Assembly: GCF_002127325.2 (NCBI RefSeq)
Contig: NC_035444.2
Location: 85,966,286 to 86,030,285, forward strand
Source of the DNA: Helianthus annuus
Lineage: Eukaryota; Streptophyta; Magnoliopsida; Asterales; Asteraceae
Direction of reading: 5' to 3'
Length of the DNA: 64,000 bases
The notes beneath the pieces are model-generated. The model did no database searches, was not told the DNA's origin, and was given only the letters and a program-made list of their open reading frames with translations. The translations under genes were made by a program, and so were the position numbers. Of the stretch, positions 42,986-52,826 are shown piece by piece; the first letter of the stretch is position 1, and every line of letters starts with the position of its first letter.

Positions 42986-43327
42986 CGGTGGGTTTTACAA
43001 AAACAAAACTCACATCATGAAAGCATGTGAACCCACCCAAACAGACACCAAAGCGTTGTCGAAACAACAAGCATCATGCGGTGGGTTTTTAAAAAGCCCA
43101 AACAAAACTCACATGCAGAAAAAATGTCAACCACCCAACCTGACACCTACTTACGGTACCGACTCGATAGATACCGGCGACGACTATTTAAACAGATGTC
43201 ACCGTGGACATCTAGATGCAAGGGAGAGAGAGAGAGAGAGAGAGAAGAGTTAGGGGTAGAGAAGCCATGGGTCCGCCACACATACACCAGTTACTGACCA
43301 CCATACACTCTCGATCTCCCCCTCAGA
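42986..43327. other. Right target flank with short tandem repeat and GA microsatellite
   Basis: CGGTGGGTTTT...AAAACTCACATCATG at 42986 is repeated, diverged, at 43078 (CGGTGGGTTTTTAAAAAG, then ...AAAACTCACATGCAG), a period of about 92 bp. A (GA)n run lies at 43223-43245. No gene is recognised. Confidence 0.5.
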
Positions 43328-43599
43328 TTATCTAGTTACACACAAATATGTGTTTTTGTTTGGGGATAAAAGAGAAATGTAGAGAGAAATGAGAAAACCA
43401 TGGAGAAATGTAGATAGTGGGTCTAAATAAACCAGGCAAATAACCCACCATCTCATAATACCAGCCCACAATATGCACAAAATCACCGTACAAACAAAGA
43501 TGTGCAAAGCACAAACATACAAACTAAGCACAAAGTACAAACCACACACTAAGCACAACATACAACCTCTTATAGCAGAAATGATACTAATTATAGTAT

Positions 43600-43648
43600 T
43601 ATATAATATATAATATATAATATATAATATATAATATATAATATATAA
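43600..43648. repeat. AT-rich 7-bp tandem repeat
   Basis: Repeated TAATATA units, about seven copies. The surrounding 43.33-43.93 kb is AT-rich and shows no gene; the minus-strand Ile/Tyr-rich ORF is produced by this repeat. Confidence 0.8.
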
Positions 43649-43927
43649 AATACCCAAAATAAAGTCCATCATTTAAGATATAATAAAATTCAAACATATT
43701 TTGAACAGATACAGTAATGAAATCATAACATCAAATCTCAAAGTGTTATTGTCTTTAACACTTTCATTATTCGACCGAAATTATCACAATTATATCGTTT
43801 CGGATCATGTTTTGAGGTACTCTCTCACTCGTAGGACACGTAACTCGTTTCATCTTGAAACTCTAAACTTGAACAATTACATGTCGTCTAAAATAAAGTT
43901 GTTTATAATTAACTACTCGTAAATAGT

Positions 43928-44378
43928 TGAACAACTTTAAGTAACCCATGCCAAGATATTGTCCGTTTTGCCCTCGATGGGTTGCCCATCCAGGAACTCA
44001 CAGTTTTATTTCCACCCGACGAGTTGCTCGCCCAGGCAAAACGCGTCTTGGTAGAGAAGGTTTCCACCTCCTTATAAGGAAGGTTTTGTTCTCCTCCTCA
44101 ATTGATGTGAGACTTACATCTCCACCACCCTTAGGGAGCCCAGCGTCCTCGCTGGCACACCGACCCGGCCTCTAGCTCTGATACCATTTGTAACAGCCCA
44201 AGTAAACCGTGCCAAGATATTGTCCGCTTTGCCCCCGATGGGTTGCCCATCAAGGAACTCATAGTTTTGTTTCCACCCGATGAGTTGCTCGCCCACACAA
44301 AACGCGTCTTGATAGAGAAGGTCTCCACCCCGTTATAAGGAAGGTTTTGTTCTCCTCCTTAACCTTGTGGGACTTAAA
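43928..44378 (-). mobile_element. TRIM retrotransposon (miniature, minus strand)
   Basis: Two imperfect direct repeats of about 190 bp (43928-44118 and 44189-44378) share GCCAAGATATTGTCCG, CAAAACGCGTCTTG and TATAAGGAAGGTTTTGTTCTC. Read on minus, the repeat ends GGGCTGTTACA and is followed by AATGGTATCAGAGC, the primer-binding site for initiator Met-tRNA. The 70-bp interior ends in a purine-rich tract (AAGGGTGGTGGAGA) before TGTAAGTC. There is no coding capacity. No target duplication was found; the 43928 end is inferred from equal repeat lengths. Confidence 0.7.
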
Positions 44379-44642
44379 TTTTATGTCCATAACAACATCA
44401 AGTTGATTTTCCACCAAATAGGTAGTCTACTAGTGACTATTATATGGTTCATTACATGATACTTTTCGTAGTAGAATCGAACCACAAATTGCAAAAAAGA
44501 AATGTTTTATCCGTTCAAAACATTTGTTGAGTTTGCAAGTGTTTTAACAATAAACTATAATTATTTATGTTTTGATTACAAATCAAGACTATAAATTCTA
44601 AAATAGTTTTATTATTTAAAAGCGTATCGAACTCGCTAATTA

Positions 44643-44644
<2 letters not shown>

Positions 44645-44692
<48 letters not shown>
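44645..44692. repeat. (AT)24 microsatellite
   Basis: An uninterrupted dinucleotide run at the left border of the 44.7-46.5 kb element. Confidence 0.95.
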
Positions 44693-44700
<8 letters not shown>

Positions 44701-45509
44701 GTTCCAGCGTGAACAACCTCCCAAGAGTGAACTGCGTGAACAAATCTTGACCCTTGATTTCCTTTTTAGTTGTTAAGGGTAGGATTGTAATTATATAAAA
44801 AATTAGATTTAAATCATTATTTTAATAATTGAATTAAGTTACATCTTTACTATTTTAATTTCATTATCCACATTATGTTTTATTTATTAATAATATAATT
44901 ATCAAAACAAACAACAAATCACCATATTTCAATTTTAATTTTTATTTCAGATTTAATCACCAAAATTCAAATTTTGATTTTTAAGATCCACGTAAACTTC
45001 ATATTTCAACGGTATACCTATGTGTACTTGGATATAAATAGAACGGTACACATATGTACTCAGCATCGTACATGTGTAATTAGCTACATAATACATACAT
45101 ATAAACAATACCTGTAAAACTATTTTATATTTAACAAATTACAAGTTCCATAATGTTTTCCAAACCAAACAAAAAAAACATATAATTACAAGTTCCAGTT
45201 TCGTAGATACAATAAACCCAACATAATCGGAAAAAACAGAAAACATAATCTTTTACAATTATTCGCCACGTTGTATGCTGAATCATCCTTATCGACCAAG
45301 CAAACAAACATATGTGAATCATCCCATATCGACCTCATACGTGAATCATCCTTATCGACCTTCCATCTCCACTTTTCTCTTTACGAAATCTCCTATAATA
45401 GCACAAAAAAACTCATCAATTAATATTTTGCATAATTCACAAGTGTACATCAACAACCTTACACATTCAATACACAAAAAATTCTGAGATATCACAAAAA
45501 CAGACGCTA

Positions 45510-45648
45510 TACACATGTGTACATCGCGTTAAAATCAGAATACACATGTGTACATCGCTTTAAAATCAGAGCAAAATCAGAATACACATGTGTACATCGC
45601 ATTAAAACAGAGCAAAAATCTGAATACACATCTGTACATTGCATTAAA
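45510..45648 (+). repeat. Four tandem units with TACACATGTGTACATCGC
   Basis: Units start at 45510, 45541, 45583 and 45625 (periods 31, 42, 42 bp), separated by TTAAAATCAGA-type spacers. The core contains the palindrome ACACATGTGT. Related TACACATATGTAC motifs occur at 45.0-45.08 kb. Confidence 0.85.
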
Positions 45649-45789
45649 CATTGTACCAATAATCATTAAAATTAAATATTAACTAATAAATAAATTAACT
45701 AAAACATTAAAAAAGAACCCAACATTTAATATCTAAATCAAGAATCTCTGCAACTGCAACTGATTCAGACCATGCTACTATCTTAGGGT

Positions 45790-46004
45790 TACACTCAAAT
45801 CTAATTGGACCGATCATATCAACTCATTCAAAGGTTGACTATCAATATTGATGCACATGGGCCTGACAAACCATTTGACTATTGAGCCACTTTAACATGT
45901 AATTTGATACTCTTTGAATTTCTAAAACCACTAAGCCGACAATATTAATTACACTCAATTCTAATTGGACCGATCATATCAACTCATTCAAAGTTTGACT
46001 ATCA
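45790..46004 (+). repeat. 55-bp direct repeat, two copies
   Basis: TACACTCAA(A/T)TCTAATTGG..., containing CCGATCATATCAACTCATTC, occurs at 45790-45844 and 45950-46004 with two or three differences. Confidence 0.85.
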
Positions 46005-46548
46005 GACATTTAATCATTCTTGATTGGGCCGAGTAATGAACAATAAAAAAAAGGTGTTTTTAATCTGGTAGAAGGGACGAGTAGGTTGGTATAACAATTA
46101 CCTCCGATCGACGCCGTCGATCTTTGCCGTCTCACTTCTTCAACGCCGCCTTATTAATCAGCGGCGAGATAAGAGATGCGGGCAGGGCGATGTCGGTGAC
46201 GATCTGTGTGGCATTGCAGTTCCGGCGACCTTCGATCTCTACTTTTCTCGTTGATGTCGGCGATGCAGTTCGGGCGACGGATCTGTGTGGTGTGGGATTT
46301 TCTTTGATGTTGGCTTTGATATGTGAGAGAGAGATATTTGTGGGATTTTGAAACGTAAAAGTAGATATAAATGGGAGGTTGTTCAATATGATATGGAGAT
46401 TACATATTTACCCTTATTAGCTTAATTAAATAGTATCAAAAAACCTAATAATTACAATCATGCCACCCATTCAAAATACCAAGATCCTAATAATCAATGG
46501 TCCAGATCAGTTCACGTCGGAGAAATTGTTCACGTTTGAACCTAATCC

Positions 46549-46568
46549 TATATATATATATATATATA
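46549..46568. repeat. (TA)10 microsatellite
   Basis: The right border of the TA-flanked element. Confidence 0.95.
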
Positions 46569-47736
46569 ATGATTACAAATCATCTTATATAGTTTATCAT
46601 AGTTAACTCGATTCTAACCCGTTTGTTAGAAATTAACGGTTGCAAATCGTTAAAATAGTTGGTTTATAAGATAAACCAATTCTAATATGCTCATTAGATT
46701 TTATATGCTAACAAACATTCAAAATATTTGGTTTTCTATAAAGCGAATCGTTTCTAACATGGCGGTTAGAAATTTAAATGAACACACTTATTGCCATAAG
46801 CCTTTTTTGGTTTATATAAAATAAACGTTTTCTAACCAACATGACAACACTTTTTTCTCACCAAGCCTCCAACCAAGCCTCATAACAGGGCCGTTTCAAC
46901 GTTTTTGTAGACCCTAAGCGGACTACGAAGTGGAGGCCCTTTTGCAAAACATATAGAGATTAATAGAAAAATTATCTGCTAAAGTTAACATACGTTTAGT
47001 AATTTGCCATAATTTTGCCCATATATTCTCCTCCAATCCCGACAGACCCGACGCCACGAGTGATTACCGTTAGTGATAGTCGATAACCTAGAAATCGAAA
47101 GAGCTGGTTGCGATAGGAGGTAGAAACGATGATTGCGGCTCAATTTTAGGGATTTTTGGCGCTGATTCATGGAATTCGGATGAGGTTGAGTGGTAGATGA
47201 TTGCTATAGACTGCAATTATGTCTGTGGTTTAATTTCGAAATTAGGTCTTGAATGTGGGTCTTTTTTCCTAAACGATTTTTATCTGTGTAACTTTATTAA
47301 AAAAACATGATTTAATTTTGCTTTTTATTTGAGCCTGATACATATATAATATATAAAACTTTACGAAAAACTGGAGGCCCTTGATTTTTGATGGCCCTAG
47401 ACTCGTGTCTAGATTGGTAAGTCTAACAGGCCGACCCTGCCCAACACATAGCATTAGAATTACAGACAAAGCCGCAAAATAATAATTGTAAAGAAGTAGG
47501 ATTTTACTTTTCTAGCGATCTATTAACTTTTTCTAATGACTTGTTTATACGAATAACTGAACATTTAAATTCTTGATAAATTTCTCCCAAGGCAATAAAT
47601 AAAAGAATTTCAAATCAAAATGGAAATAATGAAAAGTTTACAACCTATAGCTTCTAGATCTAATCCCTTGCCCAAGTTGGCCTGACCCTTCCCAGATCTC
47701 ATGCACACAGGAGCCTCGTGCATCAGGTTTGGGCTT
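46569..47736. other. Intergenic, with a possible decayed hAT-like piece
   Basis: CAGGGCCGTTTCAACG at 46886 and, inverted, CAGGGTCGGCCTGTT ending near 47440 resemble hAT termini, and GGAGGCCCTT occurs near both. No 8-bp target duplication was found. Nothing else is recognised. Confidence 0.3.
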
Positions 47737-48066
47737 CTAGATTGAACCTAGTTCATGATCAGACGGCATGCTTTTATAAATTTCTTGAATCAGTCTGGTT
47801 TGAAACTCACCATTCGAACCGGCAATATTTGATGACCGATGAGTTTTCGAAGCATGTTTCCCATCCTTATTGGAGTCTGTCAACTTAAACATCTTCTTGA
47901 TCTTCCAAAATTTACCATGGTTGTCCCCTCCAAGTTGGACAGTCTTCATGCTCCTTCCACCATCAAACCCACCGTAGGTTGTTCTTCTCCATACCCTATT
48001 TGCATCAATAGAACTCGAACTCTTTCTTGAAATGGTTCTCGAAAAACTTCCAGATATGGTTTCCAT
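47737..48066 (-). CDS. Small candidate host gene, 109 residues
   Basis: A single-exon ORF begins METISGSFSRTISRKSSSS, then NRVWRRTTYGGFDGGRSM, then VQLGGDNHGKFWKIKKMF. A TATA box (TATAAATAG, minus strand, 48145-48137) lies about 70 bp before the Met, with a CA-rich leader between, which is a typical small plant gene promoter. The basic N-terminus with WRR and FWKIKK reminds me of short uncharacterised plant proteins, but the C-terminal half (SNKDGKHASKTHRSSN...) is low complexity and may be diverged. No transposon signature surrounds it. I cannot give a function. Confidence 0.5.
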   Translation of the reverse strand: METISGSFSRTISRKSSSSIDANRVWRRTTYGGFDGGRSMKTVQLGGDNHGKFWKIKKMFKLTDSNKDGKHASKTHRSSNIAGSNGEFQTRLIQEIYKSMPSDHELGSI

Positions 48067-48136
48067 TTGTATGCGATATATTCGCAGTTATGTGTGTGTT
48101 TTGTGTTGTGTTGTGTTGGAATTAATGTTTTGACGG

Positions 48137-48145
48137 CTATTTATA
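48137..48145 (-). promoter_or_regulatory. TATA box of the small candidate gene
   Basis: CTATTTATA on plus is TATAAATAG on minus, placed about 70 bp upstream of the ATG at 48066. Confidence 0.55.
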
Positions 48146-48625
48146 CAGATATATACAATGAGGTCCCATAAAATCAACTTTTTAAATAGTATGTTAGACC
48201 AGTTTTTGCTGACCATACTAGTGTTTTGAAATCAACAAAGTCGATTTGTTTAGTAATATCAAACATGTACCAACTATTAGCAATTTGACATTAAAAAAAA
48301 TTAAGGAGGACAAAAATCAACTTTCTTTATTCTAGAAGGTCACCATACCACATTTAACAAAACTCTCGATATGTTTCATTTCAAACATGAAGCTGAAGTG
48401 GTTTTCTTAGTAATTAATTTACTAAGACCATAGGGTATGGGCTCGTACCCGGGCCGTCCTCCCCGTTTTGGGCCGTCGCACACCGCCCCCAAGGGCCCGT
48501 CTCGGCACTTCCGACGGAAAAGAGACGTTGGAGACTGGGGGATTTTTTGAATGGGTGGGCCCTCCCTAACGGTAACTTGCATCATTTATATATAAAAAAA
48601 AAAAAAAGAAAATTCACCCCACCAC

Positions 48626-48631
48626 TATAAA
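48626..48631 (+). promoter_or_regulatory. TATA box of the Harbinger accessory gene
   Basis: TATAAA lies 90 bp before the ATG at 48721, between pyrimidine-rich tracts. Confidence 0.5.
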
Positions 48632-48720
48632 TTAAACCACTTTTCACCCCATTTTTTTACCAAATACTTCCACTTTTCTCCCAATTTTATAAAAAATCCT
48701 CTCCCAACCTTAAAAAAATT

Positions 48721-50093
48721 ATGGATTCCTACAACCCAAATAATCCCAACTCAAGTTCACACCCGTTTTCGTCACCCGGCTACACACCCGTAATGGACAA
48801 TTCTTTTGCGGGTTACCAACAAATGCCCAACGCTTTCAACCAACGAAACCAATACCCGTTCAACCCAATGCAAATGCAACAACCCAACATGTCGTTCAAC
48901 CCATATCAAATGCAACAACTAATGCAAAACCCGCTAAATGCCATATCAACCACCGCCACAAGCACATCCAACACAAATCGAGGAACAAGATGATGATGTA
49001 GAGGTTGTGCAGAAACACAACCTCAACCTTCAAAAAAAAAATACAAAGGGAAAGGGAAGGGGGAAAAAAGAAGACGCAGCCGCCAAACAACAACAAAATT
49101 GGACAAAAATTGAGGAAGTGGCGTTGGCGAAGACATATATTAACTCTTCAACGTCTCCTATAATCGGTAAAATATTATTATTGTTATAAAATTATTTTTT
49201 ATACATTATATTATTATTGTTATTAAATATTATTTGTACATTATATTATTATTGTTATTAAATATTTATTGTACACTATATTTTTCTAACAAAATATTAT
49301 TATTATTGTTACTAACTTGTAGGTAACAATCATCAAAGCGATGGGTTTTGGCAAGAAGCCCTTGATATATTCCACGGACTGATGGAACAAGGCGAGTACA
49401 GAACCATTAATTCTATCAGCTCCAAGTGGCGCAAGATGAATACGTTGATCCAACGCTTTTGTGGGTTTTATAACACAACGCTCGCCAACAAACCGAGTGG
49501 GTGGAACCACGAAAATGTTTTCAATGAAGCGTTGCGTTTATACGAAAATGAGAACAAAACTTCTTTCCCACATGTCCGTGCTTGGCAAATTGTAAAGGAT
49601 CAACCAAAATGGAAGGGAACTCGAAATGAGGTTGCAAGCGCGAAACGAGCAACGAAACGGTCTAAAACTTCCGAGTTAGGAAGTTATAGCGTTGGAGGCT
49701 CAACCAGTCGTTGCCAAATAAATATCAACGACGAGCCCGACTATGAGGAGGAGCCGATTGAAGATGGAGAACGTCCCCCAGGAAGGGACAAAAGTAAAAA
49801 GATAGCGGCTGAAAAAAAGAAACAAGCCGCATCAGGAAGTGGTGGTGGTTCGAAGTTGGAAGGTATTATGGCCGAGTTGAAAGCATTCAACCAAACCTTT
49901 ACCGAGACGCAAACCGAGAAGGTAAAGATGAAAAAAACTAGCCGAGGAGAAGCAAAAGAAGCAACAAGAAGCGTAGGAGTTGGAGGAATGGAAAATAATG
50001 ACCACTGACCTTAGCGAATATCCACCGGAAGACCGTCCCATTTTACAAATGATGAAGGAAAAAATTAGGAAAAAATGGAGTGGGGAAGTGTAG
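48721..50093 (+). pseudogene. Harbinger Myb/SANT-like accessory protein (NAM-associated C-terminal type)
   Basis: The N-terminus is rich in Asn, Gln, Met and Pro (48721-48935). A +1 shift near 48935 moves the reading to MPYQPPPQAHPTQIEEQDDD. The trihelix/Myb-like domain starts NWTKIEEVALAKTYINSSTS, is interrupted by an intron (GT at 49167, AG at 49321-49322) and continues GNNHQSDGFWQEALDIF...KWRKMN. The C-terminal NAM-associated region has ERPPGRDKSKKIAAEKKKQA. A second shift at AAAAAA near 49931 and an in-frame TAG precede the usual end DLSEYPPEDRPILQMMKEKI (stop 50091-50093). Such proteins are often annotated 'glutathione S-transferase T3-like'. In active elements the partner binds DNA and helps the transposase. 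The intron holds three copies of an ATTATTATTGTTATTAAAT-type repeat. Confidence 0.75.
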
Positions 50094-50423
50094 TTTTTTT
50101 TTAAATGTAACTTTAGGTTTTTTTTTAAGTGTGTTTTTTTATTTAAATGTAACTTTAGGTTGTTGTTTTTTTTAGGTTTTATTTAAATGTAACTTTTTTA
50201 TTTTTATTTACTTTGTTTTCATTAATTAATTAAATCAAATAAATAATAATAAAAATGGAGGAGGAACATCCACCACACCCTTGGGTAGTCTCCAAGAGGA
50301 TGCTCCTCCACCAAAGCTTATGTGGCGCCTATGTGGCGGATAGTCTCTTTAGAGTCTATCCTCCCCATACCTCATGGTCTAAATACTATGCAAAACCATA
50401 TTTTAGTTTAACACTATTGAAAC

Positions 50424-50890
50424 CAGGGGCGAAGGTTTGTTGGTGCCCGGGGGTGCACCGCCCACCCCAATATTTCGGTTAGAAGTGTATAGGTTTCGAT
50501 TTTTCGTCCGCAAATTTTAAAAATTATATAGGATCGCCTCCCCCCAATTATTTTCCTAAATATTTATACAATATATAAATTAAAGTAAAGTTTGTTACCA
50601 CTTTGTATATAAGTGATGGGTAGTTTTGTAAATATATTTTAACTTTTATTTGTTTAACCCTAGGTTACCCACCACACAATAAACTTAATCACAAATTTTT
50701 ATGTATAAGAAAGGGTCCTTTGAATAAATGATTTTTTTTAGTTTTATTTGGAACTATTATTATTTGACTTGACCCGAATCGATAGCCGACCCGACCCGAC
50801 CCGAAACATAACGATAGGAAAAAAATTTTTTGGGTCCCATCACTTTACCCCCACTCGAAACTTTTGGTCAAGCTCCGCCACTGATGACTG
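50424..50890. mobile_element. hAT-type MITE, 467 bp
   Basis: A perfect 8-bp duplication ATTGAAAC flanks it (50416-50423 and 50891-50898). The left end is CAGGGGCGAAGG; the right end, inverted, is CAGTCATCAGTGGCGGAGCT, the common plant CAG(T/G)GGCGGA hAT style with an extra CAGTCAT. It is non-coding. Confidence 0.8.
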
Positions 50891-50898
50891 ATTGAAAC

Positions 50899-51422
50899 AC
50901 GCATATTCATCATGCAAAAGTACATAATAACATTAGTTGAATCTTTGAGAAACGATTTGTTATATCTTTCATATCATATAAACGTTTCGGTTTTGAATAC
51001 CTGTTTATATTTTCCGATTTTGGAGGTTTGGGCCTTAGGGTGGATGGAAAGGGGGCGGCAAGTGAAGGCAACCGTAAGCAAGTTAGGCAAATGATCCCCT
51101 TAGTTGCGGCAACCATCGACAATGTGTTATGTAGCAAGGTGTGTTGTCATTTTGCCAATGATAACGAGAGGGAGAGGTGGGTTTGTGTGGGACCAATCAC
51201 CAATACCAATTCTAAGTGATCACATTTTAGTTAGGTATCTTTTTTAATCATTTTTTTTTAAATTGGTTGTAGCATAAGAAACACGAGAAATATATGCATT
51301 TTTGGTGAGTTGGCAAGTTTTGACAAGGTAATTAAAAGGCTAGTGATGAAATCTAATATGACACTAAGTTGGAGGAGAGAGGTATTATGGCAAGTGCGAC
51401 ATGGGAGATAAGCACTCCCTCC
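50899..51422. other. Unresolved interval between two MITEs
   Basis: TTGGAGGTTTGGGCCTTAGG near 51020 and GTTGGAGGAGAGAGGTATTA near 51370 are weakly reminiscent of L1 reverse transcriptase readings and may be part of the LINE at 51.6-52.0 kb. No firm assignment is possible. Confidence 0.3.
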
Positions 51423-51430
51423 ACCTTTGG

Positions 51431-51597
51431 CAATGGCGGATCTAAAAAAAATCTAAAGGGGCAACGTTTCTATAAAAAGGGGTAGCGAAATCGAAAAAAC
51501 GTCAAAATTTTCCAAAATTTATAATAATTTTACACTACCACCGAAGCGTTAAGGGGCAACGGGGGTTGCCCCTTTTTCTATGCTAGGTCCGCCCCTG
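51431..51597. mobile_element. hAT-type MITE, 167 bp
   Basis: A perfect 8-bp duplication ACCTTTGG (51423-51430 and 51598-51605) flanks it. Ends are CAATGGCGGATCTA and, inverted, CAGGGGCGGACCTA. The interior contains complementary GGGGCAAC and GTTGCCCC pieces. Confidence 0.85.
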
Positions 51598-51605
51598 ACC
51601 TTTGG

Positions 51606-52015
51606 CACGTGAATACATGTTTATATGGCAAGTGTTGTAGAGCTCTTTGAATTCATATGTGCATATCCACAACTGCAAGCTAGGCAAGCAAAAAGGCAAT
51701 GTATGTCATCCTCACCACAACCTGCTGGATGATTTGGAAGACTCGCAACGAACTTATTTTCAAAGATACTAATAGTTCATGCTCTAGAATCATTGGTGAA
51801 GTAAAAGCATGCTCTTTTTTATGGATTCAGTCGAGGGCTAAAGTACAGGAGCTGCTGGATTTGGTGAAATGGTGGAGTTTCAATTTTAATAGGTTCCCAT
51901 TGTAATCATGTCTGTAGTGCCGAATGTGGTAAACACATGGGGATCTCCTATCGTTATTTTTACTTTTCGTATTTCTACGCTTGAGTAATCTGTTTAAGCC
52001 TTGATAAAAAAAAAA
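51606..52015 (+). pseudogene. L1-type LINE 3' end
   Basis: The frame from about 51699 reads TTTCWMIWKTRNELIFKDTN, then KACSFLWIQSRAKVQELLDL and WWSFNFNRFPL with a stop at 51903-51905. This is the stretch after the zinc-binding region in plant L1 reverse transcriptases. A T-rich 3' UTR (ATCGTTATTTTTACTTTTCG near 51951) ends in GATAAAAAAAAA at about 52012, a plausible LINE tail. Upstream reverse transcriptase is absent or interrupted by the MITE. Confidence 0.6.
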
Positions 52016-52258
52016 TCGCCGTGCAAAAATAAAAAAAAGAATACCCGTATATATATTCTTATAACAAGTGAATGGATGCATATTCTATCGATGTCATTGT
52101 TAGTGTTCTTGTTACTTGTGTTTTTTGGGGCTTGATTGGAGCTTGCATTTAAGCCAAAGTAACTATAAACTTAAAAATAGGTCAAAAGTAGTTTAATTAT
52201 CACATTGGTCATTATGTGTTATTGATGATACGTTGTTGAAGTTGTGTGTGTATATATA

Positions 52259-52496
52259 TATCACGACGGGCTAGTGGGAAGGCCCACTTTACCCGCTTTG
52301 GACTATCTTTACAAAGGCCCAATTATACGAAAGCCCACAAAATGGAGTTACCTTGTTCATTAAGGCTCCTCTCATTTTGTAACGGGCGGGAAAACAGCTA
52401 GCAAAGAGAACAGGCTTCATTTAATGCTCGATAAGAATGGGATCTCGTCTGAAACAATGTACTTCTCCGGCTGGAGCATTAATTAAGGTGAACATC
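52259..52496 (+). mobile_element. Possible LTR/leader remnant of a gypsy element
   Basis: CACGACGGGCTAGTGGGAAGGCCC...CTGGAGCATTAATTAAGG is moderately GC-rich and directly abuts a gag frame that begins at about 52497, with stops just upstream. It may be an LTR fragment joined to gag by deletion. I could not find both ends. Confidence 0.3.
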
Positions 52497-52826
52497 TCAC
52501 TTTGACTGTTATGACGGAACGAGAGACCCCGAGGATCATCTGCATGCCTTCCGGGGAGCAGGACAACTGGGGCGATGGCCCATGCCTGTATGGTGTCACA
52601 TGTTTGTACAAACTCTGACGGAGGGAGCCCGACTTTGGTTTGACAGCCTCCCTCCGGGGGGAATAGATAGCTATGAAGAGTTAAGTGAGAAGTTCCTTAG
52701 GAACTTTGGTCAACAGAGGAAAGTGGTCAAAAACCCAAATGAGATCCTCCATATAAGGCAGAGGGACAATGAGCGGATAGACAAGTATATGGAGAGGTTC
52801 GTCAAGGAAAGCCTGAACATCAAAGA
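52497..52826 (+). pseudogene. Gypsy gag fragment cut by the chromovirus LTR
   Basis: The frame reads TFDCYDGTRDPEDHLHAFRG, then MPVWCHMFVQTLTEGARLWF, then QRDNERIDKYMERFVKESLN. It aligns by eye with the gag domain of the Tat element (NMPMWCHLFIQTLTGAARAWF) but is a different family. It begins without a start codon and stops at IKD where the LTR TGTCACACC begins at 52827, so it is the insertion target. Confidence 0.8.

Larger units (their letters stand above)
44693..46548. mobile_element. 1.86-kb element bordered on both sides by TA microsatellites
   Basis: The left end AGGGTAGGGTTCCAGCGTGA and the reverse complement of the right end AGGATTAGGTTCAAACGTGA are diverged inverted repeats; similarity runs for about 40-65 bp (ACGTGAACAA, GTGAACTG, CCATTGATT). 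(AT)24 lies on the left and (TA)10 on the right, as expected if the element targets TA repeats, like the rice Micron MITEs. No transposase is seen. The interior has three families of short direct repeats and a GC-rich stretch near 46.09-46.28 kb. Confidence 0.55.
48426..50379 (+). mobile_element. PIF/Harbinger-like element carrying only the Myb-like ORF
   Basis: Ends are GACCATAGGGTATGGG on the left and, inverted, GACCATGAGGTATGGGG on the right. TAA is duplicated at both sides (48423-48425 and 50380-50382), the 3-bp target size of PIF/Harbinger elements. The 1,954 bp hold a Myb/SANT-like accessory gene (48721-50093, broken) and no DDE transposase, so the element would need a transposase from elsewhere. 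Confidence 0.7.

Noticed and set aside
43328..43672. 114-codon Ile/Tyr-rich minus-strand ORF (possible membrane protein)
   Set aside because: Half of it is produced by the 7-bp TAATATA repeat; no supporting signals.
43928..44378. Naming the TRIM as Cassandra
   Set aside because: The size and primer site are similar, but I do not see the 5S-RNA-like promoter boxes that define Cassandra.
45510..45648. CRISPR-like array
   Set aside because: Regular repeats exist, but this is plant DNA inside a transposon; the spacers are near-copies of each other and there are no cas genes.
46886..47440. Complete hAT element
   Set aside because: CAGGGCCG and inverted CAGGGTCG ends are suggestive, but the flanks CCTCATAA and CCCAACAC do not form an 8-bp duplication; kept only as a weak note.
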